Assembly (NCBI GenBank): GCA_035606945.1
Contig: DATNDR010000084.1
Coordinates: 49,272 to 113,271, forward strand
Source of the DNA: GCA-003244245 sp035606945
GTDB taxonomy: Bacteria; Actinomycetota; Actinomycetes; Mycobacteriales; Pseudonocardiaceae
DNA length: 64,000 bases
Reading direction: 5' to 3'
Below the pieces are notes generated by a model. That model searched no databases and was not told the DNA's origin. It worked only from the letters and a program-made list of their open reading frames with translations. Below are positions 23,319 through 32,490 of the stretch, one piece after another. Both the position numbers and the translations under genes were made by a program. Position 1 is the stretch's first letter. Each line of letters opens with the position of its first letter.

Positions 23319-25436
23319 TCAGTACTGGCAGCGCAGCACAAGCATAGCTCTGGGCTGCACCCGCAACCGCCCGCCCGCCACGGCGTCGCGTTGCTTCCGC
23401 CGGGCATTGGCCAGCAGCGGATCAGCGGTATCCACCACGATTTCCCAGCTGCCGCCATACGTGGCGTCAGGCAGTGTGAAGGTGATCGGCCGGTGATGGG
23501 CATTAATGAGGAGCAGGAAGGAGTCGTCTGTGATCCGTTCGCCGAGTGCGTCGCGTTCGGGGATTCCACGACCATTGAGGAATATCCCAACGGTCTTGGC
23601 GAACCCGGCATTCCAGTCGTCGTCACCCATCTGTTGCCCGTCAGGGCGTAGCCAGGCGATGTCCTCGATGTTGGAGCCGCGGATCGGCCGACCCTGAAAG
23701 AACCGGCGCCGGCGAAATACTGGGTGGGCGGCGCGTAGCCGGGTGAGTGCGGCGGTGAATTCGGTGAGGACCGAATGCTGACGGGCGTCGTCCCAATCCA
23801 CCCAGCTGATCTTGCTGTCCTGGCAGTAGACGTTGTTGTTGCCATGCTGAGTCCGGCCTAGTTCGTCCCCGTGCGCGAGCATGGGAACACCCTGAGAAAG
23901 CAACAGGGTGGTCAGCATGTTTCGTTTCTGACGTTCTCGCAAAGCGATGATCTTGCCGTTGTCGGTGGGACCCTCGACACCGCAATTCCACGACCGGTTG
24001 TGGCTTTCGCCGTCGCGGTTGTCCTCGCCGTTGTCGTCATTGTGCTTGTGGTTGTAGGACACCAGGTCATTCAGCGTGAACCCGTCATGCGCGGTGACGA
24101 AGTTGATCGATGCGATGGGTCGGCGGCTGTCCGCCTCATAGAGGTCCGACGAGCCGGTGAATCGAGACGCGAATTCGGCGAGCGTGGCCGGTTCGCCGCG
24201 CCAGAAATCGCGCACGGTGTCGCGGTATTTGCCGTTCCACTCGGTCCACAACGGCGGGAAACGGCCGACCTGATAGCCGCCCTCTCCGACGTCCCACGGT
24301 TCCGCGATCAGCTTGACCTGGCTGACCACCGGATCTTGGTTGACCAGGTCGAAGAATGCCGCCAGCCGATCCACCTCGTGGAACTCCCTGGCCAGCGTGG
24401 CCGCCAGGTCGAACCGGAAGCCGTCCACATGCATGTCGATCACCCAGTACCGCAGCGAATCCATGATCAGCCGCAACGACTCGGGATGGCGGACGTTGAG
24501 GCTGTTCCCGGTGCCGGTGGTGTCGTAGTAGTGTTTCGGGTCTCCGTCAACCAGTCGATAGTACGCCGGATTGTCGATACCCCGGAACGACAGCGTCGGT
24601 CCGAGGTGATTGCCTTCGGCGGTATGGTTGTAGACCACATCGAGAATGACCTCGATTCCGGCCTCATGAAGTGCGCGAACCATAGACTTGAATTCTTGCA
24701 CCTGCTGGCCACGGGTGCCGAAACAGGCATAGTCATTGTGCGGAGCGAAAAACCCGATGGTGTTATAACCCCAGTAGTTCGACAGCCCACGATCCGCCAA
24801 CGTAGAATCATGCACGAACTGGTGCACCGGCATGAGCTCGACCGCGGTCACCCCGAGATCACGGAAATGTTTGATCATAACTGGATGGGCGATGCCGGCG
24901 TAGGTGCCGCGGACGTCTTCGGGGATGCGCGGGTGCAACATGGTCATCCCCTTGACGTGCGCCTCGTAGATCACCGTTTGGTGGTAGGGAATCCGCGGCG
25001 GCCGATCGTCGCCCCAATCGAAGAATGGATTGATCACCACAGAGGTCATCGCGTACGGCGCGGAGTCGTCGTCGTTGTAGGAGTCCGGGTCACCGAACCG
25101 GTATGCGAACAGTGCCTCGTTCCACTCGATACGGCCGTCGATCGCCTTGGCATACGGGTCGAGCAGCAGCTTGCTCGGGTTGCACCGCAGACCCGCCGCC
25201 GGATCGTAGGGGCCGTGCACCCGGTAGGCGTAGCGCTGGCCCGGACCCACCCGCGGTAGGTAGCCGTGCCAGACCAGGCCATCGCGTTCGGGCAGCGTGA
25301 TCCGCGTCTCCTTGCCGCTGTCTTCGAACAGGCACAGCTCGATGCGATGCGCGGCCTCGGAGAAGATGGAGAAGTTGGTCCCGCCACCGTCGTAGGTCGC
25401 ACCCAACGGATACGACCTGCCAGGCCAGATGTACAC
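23319..25436 (-). CDS. glgX: Glycogen debranching enzyme GlgX
   Basis: This 705-residue GH13 enzyme removes alpha-1,6 branches from phosphorylase-trimmed glycogen. It has an N-terminal CBM48 domain (PLGATYDGGGTNFSIFSEAA) and GH13 regions DVVYNHTAEG, GFRFDLAATL (nucleophile Asp), IAEPWDVG (acid Glu) and FVTAHDGFTLNDLVSYN. Length is normal for GlgX/TreX. It converges with the DUF3761 lipoprotein and is divergent from argS. A 462-codon antisense frame inside it is a shadow. Confidence 0.95.
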   Translation of the reverse strand: MYIWPGRSYPLGATYDGGGTNFSIFSEAAHRIELCLFEDSGKETRITLPERDGLVWHGYLPRVGPGQRYAYRVHGPYDPAAGLRCNPSKLLLDPYAKAIDGRIEWNEALFAYRFGDPDSYNDDDSAPYAMTSVVINPFFDWGDDRPPRIPYHQTVIYEAHVKGMTMLHPRIPEDVRGTYAGIAHPVMIKHFRDLGVTAVELMPVHQFVHDSTLADRGLSNYWGYNTIGFFAPHNDYACFGTRGQQVQEFKSMVRALHEAGIEVILDVVYNHTAEGNHLGPTLSFRGIDNPAYYRLVDGDPKHYYDTTGTGNSLNVRHPESLRLIMDSLRYWVIDMHVDGFRFDLAATLAREFHEVDRLAAFFDLVNQDPVVSQVKLIAEPWDVGEGGYQVGRFPPLWTEWNGKYRDTVRDFWRGEPATLAEFASRFTGSSDLYEADSRRPIASINFVTAHDGFTLNDLVSYNHKHNDDNGEDNRDGESHNRSWNCGVEGPTDNGKIIALRERQKRNMLTTLLLSQGVPMLAHGDELGRTQHGNNNVYCQDSKISWVDWDDARQHSVLTEFTAALTRLRAAHPVFRRRRFFQGRPIRGSNIEDIAWLRPDGQQMGDDDWNAGFAKTVGIFLNGRGIPERDALGERITDDSFLLLINAHHRPITFTLPDATYGGSWEIVVDTADPLLANARRKQRDAVAGGRLRVQPRAMLVLRCQY

Positions 25437-25626
25437 GTGCCCTCCGCTGATCCGCGATGTTCGTGCGACGAGGCCCCCAGATTGGGAAGGCGGGGCCGCC
25501 CGGCGATGTCTTTGTATCGTCTACACACCGTGTTCGCCACCGCAAAGGCAGCGCGATGCCACGAACATCCGCGGTTGGGACGCTGAGACAATGGCCGGAC
25601 ACGCCAGGGCGAGGAGGACTACGCGG

Positions 25627-27393
25627 TTGACTGAACACGAGGTGCCCTCGCTGATCAGGCTTGTCGAGGTCGCGGTGGCCGGCGCGATCACCCGGGTGGT
25701 TCCCGAGGCATCCGGCGCCGACCCCGTGGTGCGCCGCTCCGAGCACGCTGACTTTCAGTCCAACGCCGTGCTGGCGCTGGCCAAACGCGCCCGCACCAGG
25801 CCCGCTGAGCTGGCCGCCACCGTGTCCGAGGCGCTGCGCGCTGATCCCGGCACCGCGGTAGCTGAGGTTACCGTTTCCGGGCCGGGTTTTTTGAACCTGA
25901 CGCTCGCCGAGCCTGCACTGTGGCGGCAGGTCACCGCCCGGCTGGCCAGCCCGCGGCTGGGCGTCGGCAGCCCCGAGCAGGGCCGGCGCACTGTCGTCGA
26001 CTACTCGGGACCGAACATCGCCAAGGAGATGCACGTCGGCCATCTGCGCACCACCATCATCGGTGACTGCCTGGTCCGCGTGCTGGGCTTCCTCGGCGCA
26101 GACGTGATCCGTCAGAACCATCTCGGCGACTGGGGCACCCAGTTCGGCATGCTCATCCAGTACCTCGATGAGCACCCCGGCGTCAGCTGGCACCACGACC
26201 AGCTCAACGCCGGCACCACGACCGTCTCAGCACTGGATGACCTCTACCGGGCGGCCCGAGCCGCTTTCGATGCCGACCCCGCTTTCGCCGAACGGTCCCG
26301 AGCCCGGGTGGTGGCATTGCAGGCCGGTGACGAGGACACCGTGGCCCGCTGGAAGGAGATCGTCACCGAATCAGAGTTCGCGTTCGGCGAGATCTACCAC
26401 CGGCTCGGCGTGCTGCTGGAACCCGAGGATGCCAACGGCGAATCGTTCTACAACTCCATGCTGCCTGATGTCGTCGACGAGCTGACCGGGGCCGGTATCG
26501 CGGTGGAAAGCGACGGCGCGCTCGTGATCTTCTCCGATGAGGTCACCGGCCCCGATGGCAACCCGGTCACTCTCATGGTCCGCAAGCAAGACGGTGGTTA
26601 CGGCTACGACACCACCGACTTGGCCACCATCCGCTACCGCATCCGCGACCTCAAAGCCGACCGTATCCTCTATGTGGTCGATGCGCGCCAGGCATTGCAC
26701 TTCCGGCTGATCTTCGAGGCGGCGCGCCGCGCGGGCTGGCTCATCGATGGCATCGAGGCCACCCACGTCAGCTACGGCACCGTGCTCGGCCCCGACGGGC
26801 GGCCGTTCAAAACCCGCTCCGGGGGCACCGTCAAGCTCATGGCGCTGCTGGATGCCGCCGTCGACCGGGCGAAAGCCAGCGTTTCCGAGAAGGCCCACGA
26901 GCTCACCGACCAGGAGCTGGCCCAGATCGCCGAGCAAGCCGGCATCGGCGCGGTCAAGTACGCGGATCTGTCCACCTCGCGCACCAAGGACTACGTGTTC
27001 GACGTCGAGCGCATGGTGTCGTTCAACGGCAACACCGGGGTGTACCTGCAGTACGCGCACACCCGGATCTGCTCCATCCTGCGCAAGGCCGGTGACCACC
27101 ACACCAACGTCGACCCAGCGTTACCGCTGCACCCCGCGGAACGGGCGGTCATCCTCGCTGCGGACGCTTTCGGCGACGTCCTCGCTGAAGTCGGCCGGGT
27201 CTTGGAACCGCACCGGCTGTGCGGGCACCTCTATGAGCTGGCGAAGGCCTTCACCGACTTCTACGAAGCCTGCCCCGTGCTGGCGGCCGATGAACCCGTC
27301 TGCGCCAACCGTCTCGCGCTGTGCCGGCTGTCCGCTCGCACCTTGCGGCAGGGCCTGAACCTGCTGGGCATCGCGGCACCCGAACGCATGTAA
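25627..27393 (+). CDS. argS: Arginine-tRNA ligase
   Basis: ArgS (588 residues) charges tRNA-Arg. It has the N-terminal additional domain (ADFQSNAVLALAKR), the HIGH-type motif in MHVGHLRTT, the region NHLGDWGTQFGML, the degenerate KMSK loop PFKTRSGG and the C-terminal anticodon-binding DALR domain (YAHTRICSILRKA). A GAGGAGGA site at 25611-25618 points to TTG 25627 eight bases on; ATG 25591 in frame is an alternative without a ribosome site. It is divergent from glgX. Confidence 0.94.
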   Translation: MTEHEVPSLIRLVEVAVAGAITRVVPEASGADPVVRRSEHADFQSNAVLALAKRARTRPAELAATVSEALRADPGTAVAEVTVSGPGFLNLTLAEPALWRQVTARLASPRLGVGSPEQGRRTVVDYSGPNIAKEMHVGHLRTTIIGDCLVRVLGFLGADVIRQNHLGDWGTQFGMLIQYLDEHPGVSWHHDQLNAGTTTVSALDDLYRAARAAFDADPAFAERSRARVVALQAGDEDTVARWKEIVTESEFAFGEIYHRLGVLLEPEDANGESFYNSMLPDVVDELTGAGIAVESDGALVIFSDEVTGPDGNPVTLMVRKQDGGYGYDTTDLATIRYRIRDLKADRILYVVDARQALHFRLIFEAARRAGWLIDGIEATHVSYGTVLGPDGRPFKTRSGGTVKLMALLDAAVDRAKASVSEKAHELTDQELAQIAEQAGIGAVKYADLSTSRTKDYVFDVERMVSFNGNTGVYLQYAHTRICSILRKAGDHHTNVDPALPLHPAERAVILAADAFGDVLAEVGRVLEPHRLCGHLYELAKAFTDFYEACPVLAADEPVCANRLALCRLSARTLRQGLNLLGIAAPERM

Positions 27394-27400
27394 CGTACTG

Positions 27401-27766
27401 ATGGTCAATGCGCGCATCCGGATCCGGCGGGTCTACGACGACCCGACCTCCGACGACGGGACGCGGGTACTGGTCGACCGGATATGGCCCCGAGGGCTGT
27501 CCAAGGAAGCGGCCCACCTGGACGACTGGATCAAAGCCGCCGCCCCGTCCACCGAGCTGCGCAGGTGGTACGCGGACGATCCGGACAAGTTCCCGCAGTT
27601 TCGCGCCCGCTATCGCGCCGAGCTTGCGGCACCGGCCGGCCAGCCGGCGGTGGCGCAACTGCGCGAGCTCGCCGCCGATCGGCCGCTGACCCTGCTCACC
27701 GCAACCAAAGACATCGAGCACAGCCATGCCGCGGTGCTGGCCGATGTGCTCGCCGAATCGCCATGA
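27401..27766 (+). CDS. DUF488 family protein
   Basis: The 121-residue protein shows the DUF488 pattern: RIRRVYDDP, RVLVDRIWPRGLSKE, then LRRWYADDPDKFPQFRARY and LTLLTATKDIEHSHA. Members are widespread cytosolic proteins of unknown function. The gene follows argS by seven bases, so it is probably co-transcribed. Its stop overlaps the start of the next small gene by 4 bp (ATGA). Confidence 0.88.
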   Translation: MVNARIRIRRVYDDPTSDDGTRVLVDRIWPRGLSKEAAHLDDWIKAAAPSTELRRWYADDPDKFPQFRARYRAELAAPAGQPAVAQLRELAADRPLTLLTATKDIEHSHAAVLADVLAESP

Positions 27767-27927
27767 CCACACCTGGACCCGACGAAGGCGGCGATGCCGC
27801 CTGCTGGTTGTCGCGCGTCTGCCCCTCCTGCGGCCGGCTCGCCGACTCGGATCCGCCGACCGAGTGCAGTTCCTGCGGCACCGAGATCCCCGACGATCAG
27901 GTTGACGACCGACCGATCACCCCGTGA
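27763..27927 (+). CDS. 54-residue zinc-ribbon protein
   Basis: ATG 27763 overlaps the DUF488 stop. The product has two CxxC knuckles, VCPSCGRLADSD and ECSSCGTE, eleven residues apart, a rubredoxin-like zinc ribbon, in an acidic protein ending DDQVDDRPITP. It probably binds zinc; target unknown. Its 3' end overlaps the convergent aminotransferase gene by 11 bp. The coupled start and good codon bias support translation. Confidence 0.7.
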   Translation: MTTPGPDEGGDAACWLSRVCPSCGRLADSDPPTECSSCGTEIPDDQVDDRPITP

Positions 27928-29257
27928 TCGAGGCGTCGAGCAGGTGCTCGACGGCGGCCAGCTTAATGCACAGGATCAGCCCGTCCATCGCCTCGGCCAG
28001 CTCCGACAGCGGCGGGTAGGTGGGTGCCAGCCGGATCACCCGGTCGTCGGGGTCCTTGCCGTACGGGAACGGCGCGCCGGCCGCGGTCAGCGCGATGCCG
28101 GCTCCGGCCGCCAGCGCGACGACTCGGCTGGCACAACCCGCCAGCACGTCGAGGGTGACGAAGTAACCGCCCTCGGGAACCGTCCACGTCGCCACCGCGC
28201 TGTCGCCGAGCTGATCGCCGAGGATGCGCTGGACGAGATCGAACTTCGGCGCCAGCAGCGCCCGGTGCCGTTCCATGTGGGTGTGCACGCCGGCAGGAGT
28301 CTGCAGGAACAGCGCGTGGCGCAGCTGGTTGACCTTGTCCGGGCCGATCGTGCGTTTGGCCAGATGCCCGGTCAGCCAGTCCACATTGGCCATCGACGAT
28401 CCGTAGAAGGCCACCCCGCTGCCCGCCAAGGTGATCTTCGAGGTGGAGCCGAACACGAACGGCCGGTCAGCGTGGCCGGCCGCGCCGGCCAGCTGCAGGA
28501 TGTCCGGGATCTCGTGGCGGATCTCAGTCAGATGGTGCACGGCGTAGGCGTTATCCCAGAAGATCCGGAAGTCGTCCGCGGCGGTGCGCATCCGCGCCAA
28601 CCGGTCGACGGTCTGCTCGGAGTACCTGATACCGGACGGGTTGCTGTACTTGGGAACACACCAGATGCCCTTGATCCTGGCGTCCGCCGCCACCAGCCGC
28701 TCCACCTCGTCCATGGCCGGGCCGGTGGCCTCCATCGGCACAGTGATCATGTCGATGCCGAGCTTCTCGCACAGCGCGAAATGCCGGTCATAACCGGGCA
28801 CCGGGCAGACGAACGCCGTCCCGGTACCCAACCCCCACGGTTGCACCGACCCAGGCACCCCGAACAGCACCGCATGCACCAGACACTCGTGCATGAGCTC
28901 CAAGCTGGAGTTACCGAACGCGACTAGTTGCCCAACAGGTACCTGCAGCAGTTCGCCGAAGATCGCCCGTAGCTCCACCAGCCCCCGGATGCCACCGTAA
29001 TTGCGGGTGTCGCTGCCATCGCCGGCCAGGTGCCGGCCGGCACCTGGCAGCTCCAGCAGGGCCTCGGACAGGTCCAACTGCTCGGCCGAGGGCTTCCCCC
29101 TGGTGAGGTCGAGAGCGAGTCCCCGTGCCTGCAGCGCCGCGTACTCGCCGCGCAGCTGCTCACGGTGCCGGGTCAGCTCGCTGGTCGACAGGCGGGGCAG
29201 GTTCACCTTTGCATCATCCCTGGCCGAAACCGGCAATGCAGGGTTGATCTGGACCAC
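27917..29257 (-). CDS. Aspartate aminotransferase, Rv3722c-type
   Basis: This 446-residue PLP enzyme belongs to the Asp_aminotransf (PF12897-like) group typified by M. tuberculosis Rv3722c, which transaminates aspartate and 2-oxoglutarate. Seen are LDLTRGKPSAEQLDLS, TRNYGGIRGL, GNSSLELMHECLVHA, CVPKYSNPSG, IFWDNAYAVHHL and the PLP lysine in GSTSKITLAGSG. A C-terminal small domain ends with PTYPPLSEL. It is divergent from a methyltransferase with only 20 bp between the two starts. Confidence 0.9.
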   Translation of the reverse strand: MVQINPALPVSARDDAKVNLPRLSTSELTRHREQLRGEYAALQARGLALDLTRGKPSAEQLDLSEALLELPGAGRHLAGDGSDTRNYGGIRGLVELRAIFGELLQVPVGQLVAFGNSSLELMHECLVHAVLFGVPGSVQPWGLGTGTAFVCPVPGYDRHFALCEKLGIDMITVPMEATGPAMDEVERLVAADARIKGIWCVPKYSNPSGIRYSEQTVDRLARMRTAADDFRIFWDNAYAVHHLTEIRHEIPDILQLAGAAGHADRPFVFGSTSKITLAGSGVAFYGSSMANVDWLTGHLAKRTIGPDKVNQLRHALFLQTPAGVHTHMERHRALLAPKFDLVQRILGDQLGDSAVATWTVPEGGYFVTLDVLAGCASRVVALAAGAGIALTAAGAPFPYGKDPDDRVIRLAPTYPPLSELAEAMDGLILCIKLAAVEHLLDASITG

Positions 29258-29277
29258 AGGTCCTAGTCTGGCGAGTT

Positions 29278-29931
29278 ATGACTGACGGACGTCGTGTCTG
29301 GAAGCCTCGCCAACGGCAACGCTGGCAGCGCTACTGGAATCGGCATGCGCACACCTATGACCGCGAGATGGCTGTGCTGGACCGGCTACTGTTCCGGGAT
29401 ACCCGCCGGTGGATCTGCGCGCAGGCGACGGGTCAGGTCCTGGAAGTGGCCATCGGCACCGGTCTCAACATCGCGCTCTACCCGCCGGGCGTCGCACTCA
29501 CCGGTATCGATCTGAGTCCCGCCATGCTGGCGATCGCTCGACGCCGCGCTCGCGAGCTCGGTCGAACCGTCGACCTGCGGTGCGGGAACGCTGAAACGCT
29601 GAACTTCCCCGGCGCATCGTTCGACACCGTCGTGTGCACGTTCTCGCTGTGCGGGATTCCCGACCACGAGCAAGCGGTCGCGGAGATGGTGCGGGTGTTG
29701 CGTCCGGGCGCAACGTTGCTGCTCGCCGATCACGTCGCCGCGACCCATCCGGCGCTGCGCGCCGTCCAGGGCGTCGTGGAATTGGTCAGCGTGCCACTCG
29801 GCGGGGAGCATCTCCGGCGGCGCCCGATAGAGTTGGTCCGGTCCGCCGGGTTACGGATCGAACGTCACGATCGGTTCGCCGCCGGGATCGTGGAACGGCT
29901 GACCGCGCGTATGCCACCCGCTCCAGAGTAA
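29278..29931 (+). CDS. Class I SAM-dependent methyltransferase
   Basis: The 217-residue protein has the Rossmann methyltransferase motifs: motif I VLEVAIGTGLNIALYP, the acidic strand ALTGIDLSPAML, and VVCTFSLCGIPDHEQAV and EMVRVLRPGATLLLADH. The UbiE/Methyltransf_11 type is clear; the substrate is not. A TAGTCT hexamer at 29264-29269 lies eight bases before the ATG, so the mRNA is probably leaderless. The start is 20 bp from the divergent aminotransferase. Confidence 0.85.
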   Translation: MTDGRRVWKPRQRQRWQRYWNRHAHTYDREMAVLDRLLFRDTRRWICAQATGQVLEVAIGTGLNIALYPPGVALTGIDLSPAMLAIARRRARELGRTVDLRCGNAETLNFPGASFDTVVCTFSLCGIPDHEQAVAEMVRVLRPGATLLLADHVAATHPALRAVQGVVELVSVPLGGEHLRRRPIELVRSAGLRIERHDRFAAGIVERLTARMPPAPE

Positions 29932-29976
29932 CGCCCTCACACGGAGAGGCCGTTACTCAATCAATGCCGATGGCCA

Positions 29977-30045
29977 TCAAAGGCCGCCAAGAAGCCCGCC
30001 CAGAAGGCTGGTGATAAGATGGATTATATTTCCGATTAAATCCAT
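29977..30045 (-). CDS. 22-residue hydrophobic peptide
   Basis: A GAAAGGAG site (30058-30051) lies five bases before ATG 30045, followed by 22 codons and TGA. The peptide reads MDLIGNIIHLI then TSLLGGLLGGL: one amphipathic/hydrophobic helix with glycine spacing, likely membrane-active or membrane-bound. Codon 3 is TTA, rare in high-GC actinomycetes, and codon 7 is ATA. It sits alone in a lower-GC gap of about 760 bp. It could be a small toxin, a bacteriocin-like or a signalling peptide; no immunity gene is apparent. Confidence 0.55.
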   Translation of the reverse strand: MDLIGNIIHLITSLLGGLLGGL

Positions 30046-30637
30046 GATTTCTCCTTTCGGGTTATCGGTCGATCTCACCTCGAATCGCAGGCAGTGGTAC
30101 ACCTCCACTCACCCCACTCGGCTGGCGCCGCAGATTACCTGGCCCCGCAAATTGCCGACCTTTGTCCAGCCAATTGCTCGAAACGATCCCGAAGTTGTAG
30201 GAATTCCTGCTTTGCCCATTGCCTGCCGCGGAATGGTAGGGGCACACGGAAGCCGATGTCAACAATGCGGGGCGGTAGCAACTGAAGACGCATCGTCACC
30301 GAGCTCGACCCAACTGAACGTTATGACACTGATCGGGAACCGAGAGTGTTGAATCCTAAAGCCGGACAACACACCACAAGAACGGTCGGAGGCCAACGGA
30401 GCCGCCTCCTAACCTCGCAGAAACCGCGGAAAACTCGGCGTGAAATGGAAGTGACGAGAGCGCGGTGAGACACCGGTGCCATAACTGACAGCTACCTGAA
30501 TGCTGCTATTTGAATCTAGATCTACCCCTTTTGGATCTCAGCTCCGGACTTGACGTGGTTCGCGCAGGCTGCCGCTGGCAGGCCGGCAGGAACAGCCCGG
30601 GGAAATCACTAGCGAGCAGAGAAGCGGAGACGACCAA
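30046..30637. other. Intergenic stretch without a convincing gene
   Basis: This gap has lower GC than its flanks. Open frames on both strands (for example 30011-30352) have no codon bias, ribosome site or recognisable motif. It probably holds the promoter of the 22-residue peptide gene. Confidence 0.5.
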
Positions 30638-30681
30638 TACGACGGGGACCCCGGCCCTGATGGGCCGGGGTCCCCGTCGTA
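30638..30681 (-). terminator. 20-bp perfect hairpin terminator
   Basis: Arms 30638-30657 and 30662-30681 are exact complements (core GACGGGGACCCCGGCCC) around a TGAT loop. It lies 11 bp past the stop of the membrane-protein gene, so it most likely ends that transcript. No U-run follows, as is common for actinomycete terminators. Confidence 0.8.
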
Positions 30682-30692
30682 CCGCGATACGA

Positions 30693-31550
30693 TCATGCGC
30701 GCATTCGGTCAACTGATCGGCGCAGCGGCGACCGCGGCCAATGGCTCTTGGGTACCGCCCGACCTTGCGGTCGAGAGGACTCCGCGGTGGCTGCGACGTT
30801 GGTGGGGTCAATCCACGTCCGCGATCCGATGACCAGCACTCGGCAGCCGCGCGAGCCGGGCTCATCGGACACCGGACGAAAGTCGCGCTGGCCGTGCAGC
30901 GCGCGCAGGGCGTGCAGCTGAGCCGGCCGCGCCTGATGCATGCGGGGTTCGGGTGCGGTCGGACGAACCGCGAGCAGCGGATCGGTGGTTCGCACCTTGA
31001 CCGGAGCTGGGACGGTGGCCGTCGTGGGCGTCTTGCGCGCCGACGTGAACCCGGTCTTGCCCCACGGTTTCACCACGGACAGGCCCGTCGCGACGAGCAA
31101 CAGCACCAGCGCGACCGACCTCATGGCCACCGTCCTGAGCTGAAGGGGCTCGCCGTCGCCGACCAAGAGGTTGGATAGGCGCGGCAGGATCAAAACCACC
31201 CCGGTGACGGTCAGCACGGCGGCGATTCCAGCCTTGGCGATCAACCACCAGTGCCGCGCCAGCCCCCATGAGGTGCCCACGGCCAAAACCAGCCCGGTGC
31301 ACAGCGAGGCGAAGACCAGGGGGATCAGTATCCAGCAAGCGATGGCGGCCATGGCGATGGAGATCCCGGTTTGTAACGCCTGGTCAGCGGAGTTCAAACC
31401 GATCACCTCCAGCACGACTAGCGCCCCGTCGAGGCCGAGCCATCCGGCCGAGGCGGCGACATGGACCGTGAGTAGTGCTGCTCGGACCCGCCGCGGTAAA
31501 CGCCGAACCAGGGGCATGTGAGCAAGGGCTGTGGCCAGCGAAGGGCTCAT
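30693..31550 (-). CDS. DUF2269-like integral membrane protein
   Basis: The 285-residue protein opens with VRAALLTVHVAASAGWLGLDGALVVLEVIGL (split across the first helix), followed by three more membrane segments (ACWILIPLVFASLCTGLVLA, AGIAAVLTVTGVVLIL, VALVLLLVATGLSV). Four helices with a HVAASAGWLG signature match a common actinomycete membrane family of unknown function. The last 100 residues are Pro/Arg/Thr-rich and less protein-like; an old frameshift there is possible. A strong hairpin follows the stop. Confidence 0.7.
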   Translation of the reverse strand: MSPSLATALAHMPLVRRLPRRVRAALLTVHVAASAGWLGLDGALVVLEVIGLNSADQALQTGISIAMAAIACWILIPLVFASLCTGLVLAVGTSWGLARHWWLIAKAGIAAVLTVTGVVLILPRLSNLLVGDGEPLQLRTVAMRSVALVLLLVATGLSVVKPWGKTGFTSARKTPTTATVPAPVKVRTTDPLLAVRPTAPEPRMHQARPAQLHALRALHGQRDFRPVSDEPGSRGCRVLVIGSRTWIDPTNVAATAESSRPQGRAVPKSHWPRSPLRRSVDRMRA

Positions 31551-31755
31551 GGCGCGTTAACGAACCCCCGGACCCAGCGTCACGGTCAAAGTGTCTGAGC
31601 TGGATCCCGGCAAACGACGCTACGGCGTGTCGCCGTGTCGCCGTGTCGACACGTGGCTAAACTGGGCGTATCAAAGCCCCGGCCCGTCTACGCCGGGTGA
31701 TCGGGCCCGCCTAGCGGACTCGGGGGTCCGCGAGTACTCGGCGGCTAGGCCATCA

Positions 31756-32334
31756 CTAGGCCGGATCGACGATGTCGTCGGAGGACAGCGTCGTCTGCGG
31801 CGCCGACGCGACTACCCCGTCGCGCACCAGCTCACGCACCGCCGCAACCGGGTCGGGGTCGGAGAACAACGCGGGATCGTCGTAGTCGGCGATCCGCCCG
31901 GTCGGGTCAACCACCCACCAGGATGCCTCAAGCGCGATCCCGTTGGGGTCATTGAAGTAAATCGAGCGTACAAAGCCGTGGTCGATGACGTCGGTCACCT
32001 CGCAGCCGTGCGACTTCAACCGGGCCCGCAGCTCCTCCAAGGCGTGCTCGTCAGGAAGGTTGAACGACAGGTGATCGAACTGGGCTTTGCGCCGGTCCGG
32101 CACCCCGGCCGGCACCTGAAACCGTTCCACGGCGACGCCGCGGTACTCGAAGAACGCCACGGTCTGCTCGTCACCGAACTCGAAGAAGTAATGCCGGAAC
32201 GACTCGTTGCCCAGGTGCGCGACGAGCCGGGCCCCGAGCACCCCGTGCCAGAAGCGCGTGGTGGAGTCCATGTCATTGGTGATCAGGGCCAGGTGATTGA
32301 TACCTCGCCAGAACGGCTTAGTTGTCTCGGTCAT
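31756..32334 (-). CDS. VOC-family (glyoxalase/bleomycin resistance fold) protein
   Basis: The 192-residue protein has GINHLALITNDMDSTTRFWHGVLG (beta-alpha-beta start, His metal ligand), FFEFGDEQTVAFFEY, DHLSFNLPDE (second His) and SIYFNDPNGIALEASWW (Glu ligand), one full VOC module pair. The C-terminal 35 residues extend beyond the fold. Likely a metal-dependent lyase, dioxygenase or isomerase; substrate unknown. It is divergent from the LAL regulator with about 155 bp between them. Confidence 0.85.
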   Translation of the reverse strand: MTETTKPFWRGINHLALITNDMDSTTRFWHGVLGARLVAHLGNESFRHYFFEFGDEQTVAFFEYRGVAVERFQVPAGVPDRRKAQFDHLSFNLPDEHALEELRARLKSHGCEVTDVIDHGFVRSIYFNDPNGIALEASWWVVDPTGRIADYDDPALFSDPDPVAAVRELVRDGVVASAPQTTLSSDDIVDPA

Positions 32335-32490
32335 GGTTTAAGTCTAGAAAAAACGCCAAGCCCGTGCTCGAGTCGACGCAAGTCGCGCTCCCCTGTTCGC
32401 TATTGGTGCCGGGCATTACAGTTTGGGACGAGTCCGCACCTACTCGAGCGGGTCCACGCCAGCTACGTTGCCGAGGAGGCGTGGTCACTG

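Noticed and set aside
23871..25259. 462-codon open frame antisense to glgX
   Set aside because: It mirrors the high third-position GC of glgX, has no motif and no ribosome site. It is a shadow.
30011..30352. 113-codon plus frame in the low-GC gap
   Set aside because: No ribosome site, no bias; it overlaps the antisense 22-residue peptide, which has better signals.
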